Shown here: piece by piece, positions 10,730-23,689 of the stretch
Layout of the letters: each line of letters opens with the position of its first letter
Position numbering within the stretch: the first letter of the stretch is position 1
Source: Sepioteuthis lessoniana
Taxonomy: Eukaryota > Mollusca > Cephalopoda > Myopsida > Loliginidae
Direction: 5' to 3'
NCBI GenBank assembly: GCA_963585895.1
Contig: OY757934.1
Span: 37,423,336 to 37,487,335, forward strand
Length of the DNA stretch: 64,000 nucleotides
Position numbers and translations under genes: made by a program
Notes under the pieces: generated by a model
Told to the model about the DNA's origin: nothing
Databases searched by the model: none
Seen by the model: the letters and a program-made list of their open reading frames with translations, nothing else

Positions 10730-11098
10730 TATTGGTTTGTTTGTCTTTCTTACTTTCTTTTTCTTTACCTATTTCCTTTTTTTTTCTATCTTTTGACGTA
10801 TATTCTTTATTCTTTTTTTTCCATTTTTCATTTTTTTCTTCGTTCTCAACCCGTATTTTCATTTACTTCATTCATTTTTTATCGTCTCATGTAAACGTTC
10901 AATCTCTCTTCATGTCTTTTTTTTTTTCGTTTCCCTTTTAATGTTTATTTTCTTTCTTTTTTTATCTTTTTCATTTTTTACTCTAGGATCTCTTCCGATA
11001 TTGTTGTTCTATATCAACCACTGCTTTATTTTGACTTGATTTTTTTCTCTTTTTCAACTATTTTTTCTCTCTTTTAAATATTCATTTATTTATTTATT
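10730..11098. repeat. Pyrimidine-rich tract
   Basis: Strand-biased T/C-rich low-complexity DNA. The apparent 69-residue Phe/Ser-rich frame is a by-product. Confidence 0.8.
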
Positions 11099-11099
11099 T

Positions 11100-11345
11100 G
11101 GGACATTAGTCGAATAAGTAGAGTGTTCGCCAATCGTCCTGGAGACCGAGGTTCAATCCCAAGTCAAGTCATACCAAAGACTCAAAAATGGTACTTGATG
11201 CTGCCTTGCTTAATACTCAGCATTATAAGGTAAGGATCAAGGGTAAAGTGGAGCAATCCAGGGACTGGAGTAGAGCCCTTCTCTATACCTCAGTGTAGTA
11301 GCTATGGAAAAGGGAGTCTTCGGCTCCTCAACTTTACTTACTTTA
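11100..11345 (+). mobile_element. Family D SINE
   Basis: The plus-strand copy begins with a tRNA-like segment (AGTGTTCGCC, GAGGTTCAATCCCAAGTC). It continues with ATACCAAAGACT, CTTGCTTAATACTCAGC, GGAGCAATCCAGGGACTGG and TAGTAGCTATGG, and ends in a CTTTACTTACTTTACTA tail. It sits between two pyrimidine-rich tracts. Confidence 0.9.
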
Positions 11346-11476
11346 CTATTTGTCATCTCTTTATATTCGTCATTTCTTCATTTTATTTATTTGTTTTTTT
11401 TCTCTCTTTTTTCTCCTTTTTAATCTTAATTATATTGCAACTCTTCTTATCTTAATGCTTTATATCAACAATTTCC

Positions 11477-11508
<32 letters not shown>

Positions 11509-11730
11509 ACTCACCTCAACAAACATCTTTGGAAATACATAAATGCGATTTCTAATCCAAATACCGTATATAATCGTACATTTCAATTCATAAAAAACAG
11601 GAAACTCATGATTTAACGTCACAAAATGGAAATAATTTTTGGAAGTCAAATGTTGCTCACTGTACTTCCCTTCACATTCGAATGTCAATCATGCACAATT
11701 ATTGCTAATACAATGTCAGCGTAAAATGTT

Positions 11731-11733
<3 letters not shown>
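11346..11733. other. Low-complexity spacer with (CTTT)n
   Basis: T/C-rich DNA with a short CTTT array near 11480-11507, then unassigned sequence. The opposing frames here are repeat-driven. Confidence 0.6.
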
Positions 11734-11787
<54 letters not shown>

Positions 11788-12176
11788 AATAATGAATATA
11801 ATATCTCCACCATAAAAAAAATTCTTGAATCAAAACTATGATAAAAAAATTTATTAAAAATTATTTTGATTAGAACATTATTTTAATTGAAAAATTTTAA
11901 AAAAATGTTCAAATCCTATTCTCGTCGTAAGCAATATGAGAACACTCAAATAAAAAAAAAAATCGTGCAAAATCTGATGATGGTCATTACAATCAAAAAA
12001 AATTTATAATGACACCAAAGAAGTGAATTTTGTCTTTTTCTTTTCATATAAAAATAATTTTTTACCTCTGCATGTTGAGTTTTGATGTATTTTTAATCTC
12101 AAATTAATTATACGACAATAGCCGTTGACATTGAGCACTCCAATTGGATACTCCTACCCCTTGGATTTTCTCCTCG

Positions 12177-12215
<39 letters not shown>

Positions 12216-12220
12216 CCAAC

Positions 12221-12293
<73 letters not shown>
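11734..12293. repeat. Paired (TA)n/(TG)n arrays around an AT-rich core
   Basis: TA arrays lie at 11734-11784, 12178-12213 and 12223-12257, followed by TG to 12292. The 9-bp AATGTTGGC at 11725-11733 and its complement GCCAACATT at 12215-12223 bracket the first and second arrays. This may be the trace of an AT-rich element or chance. The core at 11785-12177 is about three-quarters A/T. Confidence 0.6.
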
Positions 12294-12294
<1 letters not shown>

Positions 12295-13195
12295 TTTAAG
12301 TCAAAAGTTGCCACTGACATTGTATAAGTAATAATTCTGTTTGGTGAACATTCAAGCATTTGAGGAAGGACTAGAAGCAACCTTTGCCATCTAAAAGTTA
12401 TTTTAATTTCGTGAATATACGTTCTTGGTCACTATATATATATATATATAGATATATATATAAACAAAGTTGTTTATTATTATTATTATCGATTGACTTT
12501 TCCTAAAATTTTTACATCTGCTTCGACGTCTCGTGCCATGTTAATTGATCAAAATCTTACACGGTGGAATTAACGCCCCATTGTTGAATGCATCTTCCCT
12601 TGACTGGCAAGTTGCGAATATAAAAAAGGATGGCACAACAAAGCGCTGCATTTTTATCTGACATTCCCACATTATGATCGGAAAATCCCCAAAAATGGTT
12701 TGTACCGTAAAGTAACGCTAGAGCGCTCTAAAAGAATTGTCCTAAACCATTCTTGACCTTATAGTTATCAACTGATAGACTTTGTCAGCAATAAATCTAG
12801 TTTCAGAAGATGTATTGGGATATTATATATATATATATACATATTTATCTATATATGTATGTGTGTCTGTGATATTATGGGGACGAACCTATGCCAGAGA
12901 TAATTGTTCTCAAAGGGATCTCAGGTTTTGGGGTTTTAGAGAGAGCATAAATTTTCGGGATGGTTGGATGGTAATTAATTAAGACCAGAATTTGTCTTCT
13001 TGTGTGACAAATTTCTTGCAAGACTTAGTATTATTATTATTCCCGTTTTTGAAAAATATTTTGTGGAGAGATATGTTCATAGGTGTTATTATCATTGAGT
13101 AGATTCAATAGTTTTCTTTATTGTAGAGAAGAATCTATGACAACACCACCTCTTTTTTTTTTCGCAAAATTCTTAGCTAAGTAACTATCCCCCCT
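12294..13195. other. Unassigned spacer with short TA runs
   Basis: Small (TA)n runs occur near 12434-12464 and 12823-12850. No gene or known repeat was identified. Confidence 0.45.
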
Positions 13196-13203
13196 CTATC
13201 TCG

Positions 13204-13251
<48 letters not shown>

Positions 13252-13460
13252 CTGTATTCGGAAAGTAATTACGTTTTAGGAAATAAAAACAAATGTTTAA
13301 GTTAAATTTATGTAAACATCATCATTAAAAAGAATCTGCATTCATGAGTGTTCATGATTAATTCTAGAAGTAATTTCTAACTATTTAAGCTGCGTTCTGC
13401 CTTAATTGGTTGACGCGTAATTCATAGTAATGAAATACGTAACTACGTTCTGAACACTCT

Positions 13461-13497
<37 letters not shown>

Positions 13498-13499
13498 GG
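13196..13499. repeat. (CT)n(TA)n and (TA)n(GA)n arrays
   Basis: Two compound arrays (13196-13249 and 13460-13499) flank about 210 bp of unassigned AT-rich sequence. Confidence 0.85.
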
Positions 13500-13623
13500 G
13501 GAAGTAATGGTTGCCACTAGCGTAAAGCAAAGCCCTTCAAATGAATTGAGTTCTCGGTAGCGAATATATGTAAACAAAACAAATGTAATACATAATCGTT
13601 TAAATTTCCTTGGCTTGCACTGG

Positions 13624-13715
13624 TTTCCTCGTGGCTGAGAGGTAGAATCTTGTATTGGCCTTTCAGTCAGCCAAGTTTAGATCCCAGCTTCGAGAATGTA
13701 GCTACATCGAAAAGT
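13624..13715 (+). mobile_element. tRNA-like SINE head
   Basis: GTGGCTGAGAGGTAGAATC resembles box A and CCAAGTTTAGATCCCAG resembles box B at tRNA spacing. It is too decayed for a tRNA gene and is probably a SINE remnant. Confidence 0.45.
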
Positions 13716-13774
13716 TCTGATAGAACGAAATAGTCTGTCTGTGTATGACAATATATATATAAGGAGAAAAAAGG

Positions 13775-13900
13775 GAATAGAGAAATAGGAATATTACTTT
13801 AATTTTCTTTCTTTTGTTTATTGTTATCAACTAGTTTCGAACTTGGGTCATTATCAAGAGGAAAGATTTATGAGGAAAAAATGATTTTAAATGGTTTTGC
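13775..13900 (-). mobile_element. Penelope-like terminal remnant with hammerhead-like core
   Basis: The minus strand reads CTTGATAATGACCCAAGTTC then GAAACTAG (13858 down to about 13831). It continues into AAAGTAATATTCCTATT. The same order of motifs (CTGATGATGGCCCAAAGTC, GAAAGTACTAG, AAAGTAATACGGGAATT) occurs downstream of the Penelope ORF at 57297. I infer a solo or truncated Penelope terminus. No ORF is present. Confidence 0.45.
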
Positions 13901-14003
13901 AGATTCAGAAAATGTCTTTTAAAGGATTTGTTATGCTATACGAAAAGTGAAAAAAAATGTGCGGTTGGTATGTCTATTAATTAAAAGAAGATTGTTTTCT
14001 GAC

Positions 14004-14006
<3 letters not shown>

Positions 14007-14052
<46 letters not shown>

Positions 14053-14078
14053 GCACATATACACACACACACATATAT
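14007..14078. repeat. (CA)n microsatellite
   Basis: CA array with some TATACA interruptions, ending directly at a family C head. Confidence 0.95.
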
Positions 14079-15068
14079 GGTTTGATTTGGTTTTACAGCA
14101 AACGATTATTGTTGGTTATTTAATGCCAAATCCTGTTTATAGATGTATATTAAATATAAATTTTTTTTTCTTCTCCAGCTGTTTTGTTAGCGTCCATGTA
14201 GTGCATCCATATAGCAGTCGTGCAATCCTGAACAAGTCCTGGCAGCAACACCCCACAAGACACCAACTGTACGGCCACCTGCCCCCTAGCACGAAAACTA
14301 TTCAAGTTAGGCGAACCAGACATGCAGGACATTGCTGGAGAAGCAGAGATGAACTCATAAGAGATATACTCTTATGGATCCCCACACACGGCCGCGCAAA
14401 AGCAGGACGACCAGCACGAACGTACATTCAGCAGCTATGTGAGGATACAGGTTGTTGTCCTGAAGACCTACCTAGGGCGATGAACGATAGGGAGGAGTGG
14501 CGAGAGAGGGTCAGGGATATCCGTGCTGCCAGCACGATATGATGATGATGATGATGAAATATAAATGATTTGTTAACACATTTTGTTAACTTTTTTCAAA
14601 CGTGCCTGAGCTCATTTTTTTAAACACAGTTAAATCGATTCAAGTATTGCTATTTAAAACCAATGATTCTATTGCACAATACTCATTTGTTTGTACAAAG
14701 TTAAATGGTCTCAAGTATTGCAATGTATAACTAACAATTCAATTAAACATCAGTAATTTTATAAACGCAGTTAATGATCAAAAAGTTCTCTTTCAAACAA
14801 TTCAATTTAGCATCAGTCATTTTTTTGCACTCAGTTTAAATGTCAAACAGTTTATTTGATCCATGGATAGGACCTATCAAGTGCTACCACTCTAAGCCAG
14901 AGTGAATCTGGGACCGATGGCAATGAAGGGGTATTCCGCACCCCACAAAGCTCCAGCATTACTGGAACCTCACCATCATGTTTAGTGCCATATCCAGGGC
15001 ACTCGTTTGGGGGTCTTAGCACTCATCAAAGATTCAGTCGGTGTAATCTACAGTCCCACCCGACTGGG

Positions 15069-15070
<2 letters not shown>
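14079..15070 (+). repeat. Family C repeat interrupted by a LINE
   Basis: A complete copy: the head at 14079-14135 is split from the rest by the LINE insertion at 14162-14556. Internal CAATTCAATTTAGCATCAG-type units follow. The 3' block is at 14858-15070 (TGATCCATGGATAGGACC, CACCATCATG, CACCCGACTGGGC), followed at once by (TA)n. Confidence 0.85.
14162..14556 (+). mobile_element. LINE 3' end with 5' inversion and 10-bp target duplication
   Basis: From 14224 the plus strand encodes the LINE protein C-terminus (ILNKSWQQHPTRHQLYGHL, RRTRHAGHCWRSRDELI, KAGRPARTYIQQLCEDTG) and ends in an (ATG)n tail. The 14177-14223 segment is the same LINE in reverse orientation: its complement encodes IWMHYMDAN, matching the sense segment at about 39228-39250. 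AAATATAAAT flanks the insert at 14152-14161 and 14557-14566. This is the pattern expected from twin priming. The 151-residue frame here is the LINE and not a host gene. Confidence 0.9.

Positions 15071-15143
<73 letters not shown>
15071..15143. repeat. (TA)n microsatellite
   Basis: About 36 TA units immediately after a family C 3' end. Confidence 0.97.
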
Positions 15144-15145
<2 letters not shown>

Positions 15146-15870
15146 CAATATAATTTCCTTCTTTTATAAGGCTTTTAATTTGACGGTGAATGGATCAAAA
15201 TTAATGTATAGATCAAACATTATACGGTGAAAATTTCGAATAAAATTACCCTAATAACTACGTAACAGGCAATGGACTTACTGATCAAATTTCAGATATA
15301 AATTCATACAACTGCAACCGTAAAAACAACAAGCAGCAGTAACACCAACAAGTTTACCATCAGATGATACCTTTTGTGTTTGGCATGGTTTTTGTGCCCA
15401 AGCATTAATACCACTGACCAGTTCATCCTAGCAGCACGTCACGATAAATCTAAACTTTATTGCTTTTACGTCACAATGGATGAGTACCAGATCCACAGAT
15501 TCTGTCTGATCTTGGGCTCTTTTATTCATGGTGACAAGCCGAAATATGCAGAGGTTAAACGGGCAAAAAACCTTGGTGTTCGACTTCCATGAGATAAATT
15601 GGTAGTCTAACCGATTTTTTTTATCATTGCTTTTACAGGTTTTCCTATTTACCCAGCCTATGTTGAGGTATCTAGTCAGTATTCTAAAAAGGAACCATTA
15701 ACTTAGTAACGTCAACAATTTTTGAATTAACTAACGAGATTCAATCACTGGACAATTAAAGACGTATTAGCTGGAAAAGAGAGACGATGTTCCAAATCTA
15801 CATCGACAATCGAGTCCGTACGGTCTTCAAACAACGAGATGTGCTCATTAGTAAATCTATTTATCATTAG
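15144..15870. other. Unassigned moderately complex spacer
   Basis: Mixed composition with a 72-codon frame (15374-15592) that has no recognised motif. Nothing else supported. Confidence 0.4.
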
Positions 15871-15875
15871 TAAAT

Positions 15876-15940
15876 CTATCTATCTATCTATCTAGATAGA
15901 TAGATAGATAGATATACCGAGGAAGTAAAAAGTTTGTATA

Positions 15941-16019
<79 letters not shown>

Positions 16020-16031
16020 GTGTGTGTGTGT
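15876..16031. repeat. Inverted tetranucleotide repeat plus (TA)n(TG)n
   Basis: (TCTA)n switches at about 15893 to (GATA)n, making a near-perfect 40-bp palindrome centred on CTAG. TA arrays (15938-15979) and a TG array to 16031 follow. Confidence 0.9.
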
Positions 16032-16162
16032 AGAATTAAATATATAGCATAAGCACTTGTGTAAAAAACGAAATTTGAAGAATGATAATTTATTAAATTT
16101 GAAATTAAAACATTAAAGAAAAAATAAGTGCAGCCCTTGAATTTATTTTAAAAGTTAATAAC

Positions 16163-16420
16163 TTAACGAGCAAAAATCAGTAGACAACTTATCTTTGTGA
16201 TCGTCTGATAAATCCTATGAGGACCGTTCTGAGAGCACAAATGACAATCGGTATCCCTGTCACCCTCATGTTTCACTGTTATTTTCTGTTCTCTGGCAAG
16301 ATCTAAGTATTTGTGGATCTTTTCGCTTTCTTTGTTTTTCACTCTTTGGTTCACTGGAACGGAAGAATCCACCTGCTGATATGTTCGTTTCTCTTTTTCA
16401 ATGCAAGCAGATATTGTCAT
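16163..16420 (-). mobile_element. Old LINE RT C-terminal fragment (second LINE type)
   Basis: The minus-strand frame VKNKESEKIHKYLDLARE followed by KITVKHEGD resembles the C-terminal region of LINE polyproteins (EKEKxxKYLDLARELKKLWNMKVTVIPI). The nucleotide stretch 16222-16275 matches 50800-50850 by eye. It is decayed, with a frame change relative to the related copy, and no start or tail is visible. Confidence 0.6.
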
Positions 16421-16688
16421 TTTATAATCAGGTTTTATGAACTTTTTAGTAGAATCATTTTTATGTTCATAATTTTCATTTTATCTTTATCTTTTCATAG
16501 ATCAGTCTATAATCAGAATCACACACACATCTACTTGCCTAAAAAACATGTACAAAATGTATGTACAAATACATCGGTGTATACGGAGCAGGTATATAAG
16601 AAATACTCCACAAAATAGGCCTAAAAATATATGTTTGAGAAAATCCAGAACTCAGAAAAAAGAATATATGAATATCCCAGAACAACAG

Positions 16689-16720
<32 letters not shown>

Positions 16721-17550
16721 GCTCATCTCAACGCTTCTGTAAGAAATGAAGATTACTATTTTGATCTTGAAAATGACGTGTATCTTCAAAAAGTAATACA
16801 TACAGTGTCGTATTACTTTCACATGACCAAACGCTGAAATAACGATTCAGATTATATAATACATCCATTTTTAGCCAAATTAATATTGAGACAAAGTAGA
16901 ATATTAATTAATACTTAATGAAATAAATCAGATTGAAGCAGACTAAGGTATATATTCTTCTTTACTTTTCCGTAATATTTAATTTATAATAACTCAGAGA
17001 AAATATAACTCTTCAATAATAACCTTCGCTTAAATTTTATGGCAATAATGATTAAACAAGTTTTCAAATAATTTTCACGTTTTAAAAGCTTACAAACAAT
17101 TAAGGTTCGTTGTCTGTTTCCATCCCGGTTGCATCAACATTTTTATTAGTTCTAAAAAGAAAAAAATTATATCTTACCGTAAATTTGTGGGTGAAATATG
17201 TTATACAAATAAATTGTTATTTCGAACAACTTACTTTTTATTTTTTAGTCATATTTTTTCACTACACATATGTATTGACATAAATTGTAGTGAAATAATT
17301 TTTATGCTTCTTGAAATTGTACAAGTAAACATTTAATTTTGACTCACTTTATACAAATCATTTTAACGTATTTTCGCAGAAATTGTAATAAAAGAAATAC
17401 TAAAGTATAACATCAGCATCCGCTAAATGAATTGCCAAAATATCACTGATCTACGGTCAGCAGAAGTAGTAGAAAATTTTGTTTCAAAACTTTTACTAAA
17501 CTAAAAATGGAAGACATAGGAAATTTGATCTCCTGGATAAATAAAATTCT
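16421..17550. other. AT-rich spacer with a 27-base poly(A) run
   Basis: Poly(A) lies at 16690-16716. The small lysine-rich and Phe-rich frames around it are compositional. No recognised gene. Confidence 0.5.
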
Positions 17551-17946
17551 TCAAAACTGTTGCAGTGTCAGTACTATTGTATGGTTTCATCACTTGAATT
17601 TCACGAAGCACTTGAAGAAAAAAGCGAGAAGGTAACTTCAGAAAGATACTGCATGCTGTTTTGAACATATCCTGGAAGCAGCATCCCACAATACAGCAGC
17701 TATACGGGCACTTATCTTCTCTCTCACAAACTATCCAAGTAAGTTGTAGTCCTATTGGGTACTGCAGGAGAAACAGGAGGAGTTCATAAACGATGTTCTC
17801 CTGTGGACATACCAGTATCAGCCGACAAGCAAAGACCTATATTCATCAGCCCTGTGGAGACACTGGATACTGTCTGTAGGACCTGGCAAGAGTGATGAGC
17901 GATATAGATGGATAGTTAAAGAGAGTCAAGGGAATCTGTGCGATGT
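17551..17946 (+). mobile_element. LINE 3' fragment, old
   Basis: A decayed copy of the ATGATG-tailed LINE. TGTTGCAGTGTCAGTACTAT (VAVSVLLYG-like), ATCCTGGAAGCAGCATCCC (the KSWxQHP region), CAGCTATACGGGCACTT (LYGHL) and a C-terminal GGGAATCTGTGCGATG ending are recognisable. The copy is 5'-truncated and has lost continuous coding. Confidence 0.75.
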
Positions 17947-17969
17947 ATTTATTTGTCCTTTTTCTCTTT

Positions 17970-17971
<2 letters not shown>

Positions 17972-18059
<88 letters not shown>

Positions 18060-18145
18060 ACGATGATCATCGCTGTATTCAAAAATATATAATCATTTCT
18101 CTTTCTCCCTATCTCCTTCTCTCTCTCTTTTCTCTCTCTCGCTTT

Positions 18146-18242
<97 letters not shown>

Positions 18243-18308
18243 ATATAACTAATCTCTCTGTATATATATATGAATATATGTATTTATTGCTGTTATGTAT
18301 GGAGGTGC

Positions 18309-18339
<31 letters not shown>

Positions 18340-18401
18340 ATAGCAATGTATATACATATAGAGAATAGTCATATACGTATACAAATATATATGTATGTAT
18401 G

Positions 18402-18460
<59 letters not shown>
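17972..18460. repeat. Cluster of (CA)n and (TA)n arrays
   Basis: CA at 17972-18005, then TA at 18006-18056, 18150-18240, 18310-18343 and 18396-18460, with short CT-rich or unique links. The Tyr/Ile frames on both strands are artefacts. Confidence 0.95.
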
Positions 18461-18970
18461 CTTTTTTATGGGCTGTCATAAAATATGTTATATCGATTGA
18501 TGTACAGCTGATTACAGTTTACTGTAATTTTATAAAAGTTCAATTCAATGCTATAATTAATGAAAATGTAATTTTAGATACTTTTTTTTCTTCTTTTTAC
18601 AAAAAACAGGAAAAACGCAAGAAAATCTAGAAAACGCATGTATGTAGAGCTATATATACAGCAATTAACAATCAATTAACTTATCTAAAGTAATCAGGAA
18701 GGTGAATCCCAAAATATAAGATGTAGCAGTTCAAACATAAGTAAATTCCTCATATTTATGTAATTTTACTTTCAGTTGCTAACGAGTGGCAAGTTTAATT
18801 TTGGTTACAGAGTTTAAAAGCTATCATGTTTGATTATAAAAACTACCAAATAATTCATCCTTTGATTCTGTATTATTTCTCTAGAAAAGATAAAATTTTG
18901 TATATTTTCTTTACATGAAGATTATTTTTTTCTTGAAAAAAATGGGAGGTGTATTATTTTACGCGTGAGA
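18461..18970. other. AT-rich spacer
   Basis: No recognised feature. Confidence 0.45.
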
Positions 18971-18972
18971 AG

Positions 18973-19516
18973 TTTGGTTTGGTTTTATGTCATATCAGCC
19001 CTTGCAGGTTATTTAATGCCAAATCCTTTTCTGTACATATATTAAATCTATAATTTCTAAACACATTTTGGAGATAACATTTTTAAACAACCCTGAGCTC
19101 GTTTTTTTTTTTTTTTTTTTTTTGCACACACTTAAATAGTTCCACTTAATATCAAATAATCCAGTTTAGCATAAGTATAGTATTTTGTTTAAACGCAGTT
19201 AGTCATTGGTTTAAATAATGTCTTTGTTTACATACAGTTATATGCAGAAACAGTTTTATTTTAAACAATTCAGTTAAGCTTAAATACACGGTTTAGTTCT
19301 CTTTGACCCATTGACAGGGCTCTATTAGGTGCAACCACACCGGGCAAGAGTGAACATGGGAGTGATGAGAATAAAGGGATACTCCAAATTCCCCAAAGCT
19401 CCAGTATTACTGAAGCCTCACTATCAGATTGTTTGGTGTCATATACCGGGACACACGTTGGGGAAGTCTTACCCTTCTGCAGAGATGCAGTCTGTGAATA
19501 CTGCAGCCCCACTGGT
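18973..19516 (+). repeat. Family C repeat
   Basis: Full plus-strand copy: head (GGTTTTATGTCATATCAGCC), an internal poly(T) run, CAATTCAGTTAAGC units and a 3' block (GACCCATTGACAGGGC, CACCGGGCAAGAGTGAAC, CAGCCCCACTGG). It ends next to a CT/TA array. Confidence 0.85.
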
Positions 19517-19529
19517 GCCAAAAGAGTAT

Positions 19530-20440
<911 letters not shown>

Positions 20441-20494
<54 letters not shown>
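20441..20494. repeat. (TG)n microsatellite
   Basis: TG array of about 25 units. Confidence 0.97.
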
Positions 20495-20496
<2 letters not shown>

Positions 20497-20710
20497 CTGA
20501 ACAACAGTAAGCCTACAAAAACAATTTTTATGAGGATAATATATATGTTTAAAAGTATTTAATTCAGTGATTAAAAGAATAATCGGTTTAATTTTAACTG
20601 AATGAATTTTGTTAGGTCATCAAATCCGCAGAATGTAATTTTGTAATAATTTAGATTCTCGATACAAATTACAATGCTTGATCGGTAGACACATAGGTAT
20701 AAACAGATTG

Positions 20711-20713
<3 letters not shown>

Positions 20714-20779
<66 letters not shown>
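20714..20779. repeat. (TA)n microsatellite
   Basis: TA array of about 33 units. Confidence 0.97.
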
Positions 20780-20782
<3 letters not shown>

Positions 20783-21055
20783 TGGTCCAGTTAAACCGGA
20801 TATAGGAGTAATTCCATCAGGACAAGAAAACTATTCAAGAGTGCACATTTAAATTTTCCTGGTAAAGAGCTCAATGTAACAGACAATACAGAGCAATAAT
20901 TTCTTTAAGAAAAACAACAAACCGGTCACATTAGGATTATAAATTTATTTCCATCCTGTTACGCATTTTTGAAAATTTCAAAACACGAAAAGAATTTAAC
21001 AGGACTTCTTCAGATCCTATGGATAAAACAAATCAGAATAGACACAGAAAAAAAA

Positions 21056-21058
<3 letters not shown>
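20780..21058 (-). other. Possible Penelope-like terminus, weak
   Basis: The minus strand has CTGAAGAAGTCCTG and about 20 bases later TTTTGAAATTTTC, a loose match to the CTGATGA...GAAA layout of the other Penelope termini. The copy lies between two TA arrays. The case is weak. Confidence 0.2.
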
Positions 21059-21116
<58 letters not shown>

Positions 21117-21138
21117 TAGATAGATAGATAGATAGATT
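21059..21138. repeat. (TA)n(GATA)n array
   Basis: TA array followed by GATA units and two GATTA units. Confidence 0.95.
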
Positions 21139-21812
21139 AGATTAGTGATACTAAAATATTGACTGAGATAGAGAAAAACAATGGGTATAAGCCATCCTCA
21201 AGAAGTGAGACGGGTAAGTGAGAGTAAGAAAAGGAACATTTGTTGATTTCATCACTTAACATCGAGTAGACGCTTTTGTACCTGGATATTACCGAAAATA
21301 AAACGGGATCAAAATTGACATGAATATAAAACTTTTAGAAGAAATTTGCAGTTCGTTTTAAGTTTCCAGAGCAGATCTGATACGACGACTTTTTGTTATA
21401 TTTGCAAGTTGACAGGGATTTATAATGACTCTACACGGAATAAATGGCTTTTTATAAAATTAAAGTCACCTGAAATCTTGTTAATTAGTTCGTCCTTTTC
21501 ATATTTCAACCGCCTTTTTTTTTGGTTGTCTCCTTCTTTCCCACGCATCTTATTATATATTCTTTTTTTTTCTTGTATACGATCATCGATTATCCAAAAA
21601 TTATGATTTTGTAGCCAAGATCATTCAAGTTAATTTTTCTTCGTTATAATGATGGGTTCTAATGAAATTATGTGTCCAGATTTTGTACACACACACATAT
21701 ATATATATATAGACACACACAGAGACAGACACACAGACACACACAGACACATACATATAATGATGACGCATTAAAACATTGTCACTGTCCACAGTCCAGA
21801 TAACTTGGCGGG

Positions 21813-21814
<2 letters not shown>
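21139..21814. other. Unassigned spacer
   Basis: An 86-codon frame (21346-21606) shows no known motif and sits in T-rich sequence. Nothing else is supported. Confidence 0.4.
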
Positions 21815-21889
<75 letters not shown>

Positions 21890-22014
21890 AAAATATGACC
21901 GCAGTAAAATGAAAACTAATTGTTCAATATAACTAAATTTTTTAACAATCTAGCTTTCATTATTTTACTGTCATATTTGTTCATCTCATTGACAGATATC
22001 TTTATTTACAATAA

Positions 22015-22107
<93 letters not shown>

Positions 22108-22156
22108 ATGGGGTTGGTTTTGCTAACTGATCTAAATAGAAATTTTCAGAGAGAGG

Positions 22157-22187
<31 letters not shown>

Positions 22188-22194
22188 GGGGGAG

Positions 22195-22261
<67 letters not shown>

Positions 22262-22310
22262 TAGAGAGAGAATCATGGGGTTGATTTTGCTTACTGATGT
22301 AAGCAGAAAT
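21815..22310. repeat. (TG)n and (GA)n arrays with a duplicated unit
   Basis: TG at 21815-21887 is separate. From 22019 GA, TG, GA, GA and TG arrays alternate. A unique unit (AATCATGGGGTTG through AGAAATTTTCA) occurs at about 22103-22148 and again at 22270-22315, so the whole compound repeat has been duplicated with a period near 166 bp. Confidence 0.9.
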
Positions 22311-22315
22311 TTTCA

Positions 22316-22941
22316 AATGAGATCGATCCTTATTAGGTACCCGATACTTGTGCCATTGTGTAACAAGTCGAGTAATCTCAGTAAATGATAATGTATATCA
22401 TCAGATGCTCCTGAAATTTATTTTAAGAAAGAAAACATTGATTGTTGACATAATTGTCATAGAACCAAAGGCCGAAAGTAAGTTTTTCCTCGTTTTTGAG
22501 ATTTGAAACTTATTTGTTATAACTAATATTATATGATAAAACAGCATTTATTATTGAAGACTAATAGAATATACTGAGATTATTATGAAAAAGTAGTATA
22601 GTTTATGATTCATTGTTAATGCTATAAGATTATTTTAAAAATGATCAAAAAGATTATGAATTAAGGAAAATATTGCAATCGCAATCTAATCAATTTAATT
22701 TTTATTTATTCATGTTATATCATTTCTTTGCATTAATTTGTCTAATCAGCAAAATATATTGTTATTTATTTCTCAGTCATATTTCTTAACTATATTGTCG
22801 GATATCATTATCAAAATTAAATATCAAATATATATTTACATATATAGTTCTAAATACGCAGATGGCATTATTTTGTATACATTTATATATAAACTGAATT
22901 ATGCAAATCAGCGTTCATTCATGAATTTACTAACATTATTA

Positions 22942-22943
<2 letters not shown>
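22316..22943. other. AT-rich spacer
   Basis: Nothing recognised. Confidence 0.45.
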
Positions 22944-23039
<96 letters not shown>

Positions 23040-23387
23040 CGTATATCTTCGTGTATTGGTCGAATTCTGAAGTAAAATAAAATGGCGTCGAAACAAACAA
23101 GATTGAAATTCAAACATAATTCTAAGAACTTGGAGCAACGCTTGGCTTCAAAGAAAAATCTGATATGTTAAGGATTTCCTGAATATAAATCAAGTGTTGA
23201 TCTTTATACGAATTCGACTTACGCACTTGTATATATATATATATATATATATATTGTATGTATATATATATATATATTGTCTATATATATACATATATAT
23301 ATATATATTTAAGTGCTTACACTCACATAGACACCCACACATATATATATATATATCTATATATAAAGTGGGGACGATCAGTGTGTA

Positions 23388-23443
<56 letters not shown>

Positions 23444-23500
23444 ATAAAACTAATTTTATATTCATAGCTTCATGTGTTGGTTTATGCATAGGGCTATGGA

Positions 23501-23560
<60 letters not shown>
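22944..23560. repeat. Cluster of (TA)n arrays
   Basis: TA arrays lie at 22944-23034, 23230-23365 (interrupted), 23391-23441 and 23505-23560. The long Tyr/Ile-repeat frames are translations of them. Confidence 0.95.
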
Positions 23561-23562
<2 letters not shown>

Positions 23563-23689
23563 CCTTAAGATTCGAGAAACTCATCAAAATCATTCGTTGA
23601 AATTGTTCGCAAGTTTTCCAAAATTCCTACCTTTGGTGTTCTCGTCGCTTTGCATGAGGAATCCAAGAAAATTTGAAACAAATCCAAAT

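Noticed and set aside
14087-14542. 151-codon plus-strand frame as a host gene
   Set aside because: Its C-terminal 110 residues are the LINE protein seen at 39.3-39.6 kb, and its N-terminal part is antisense LINE plus family C sequence.
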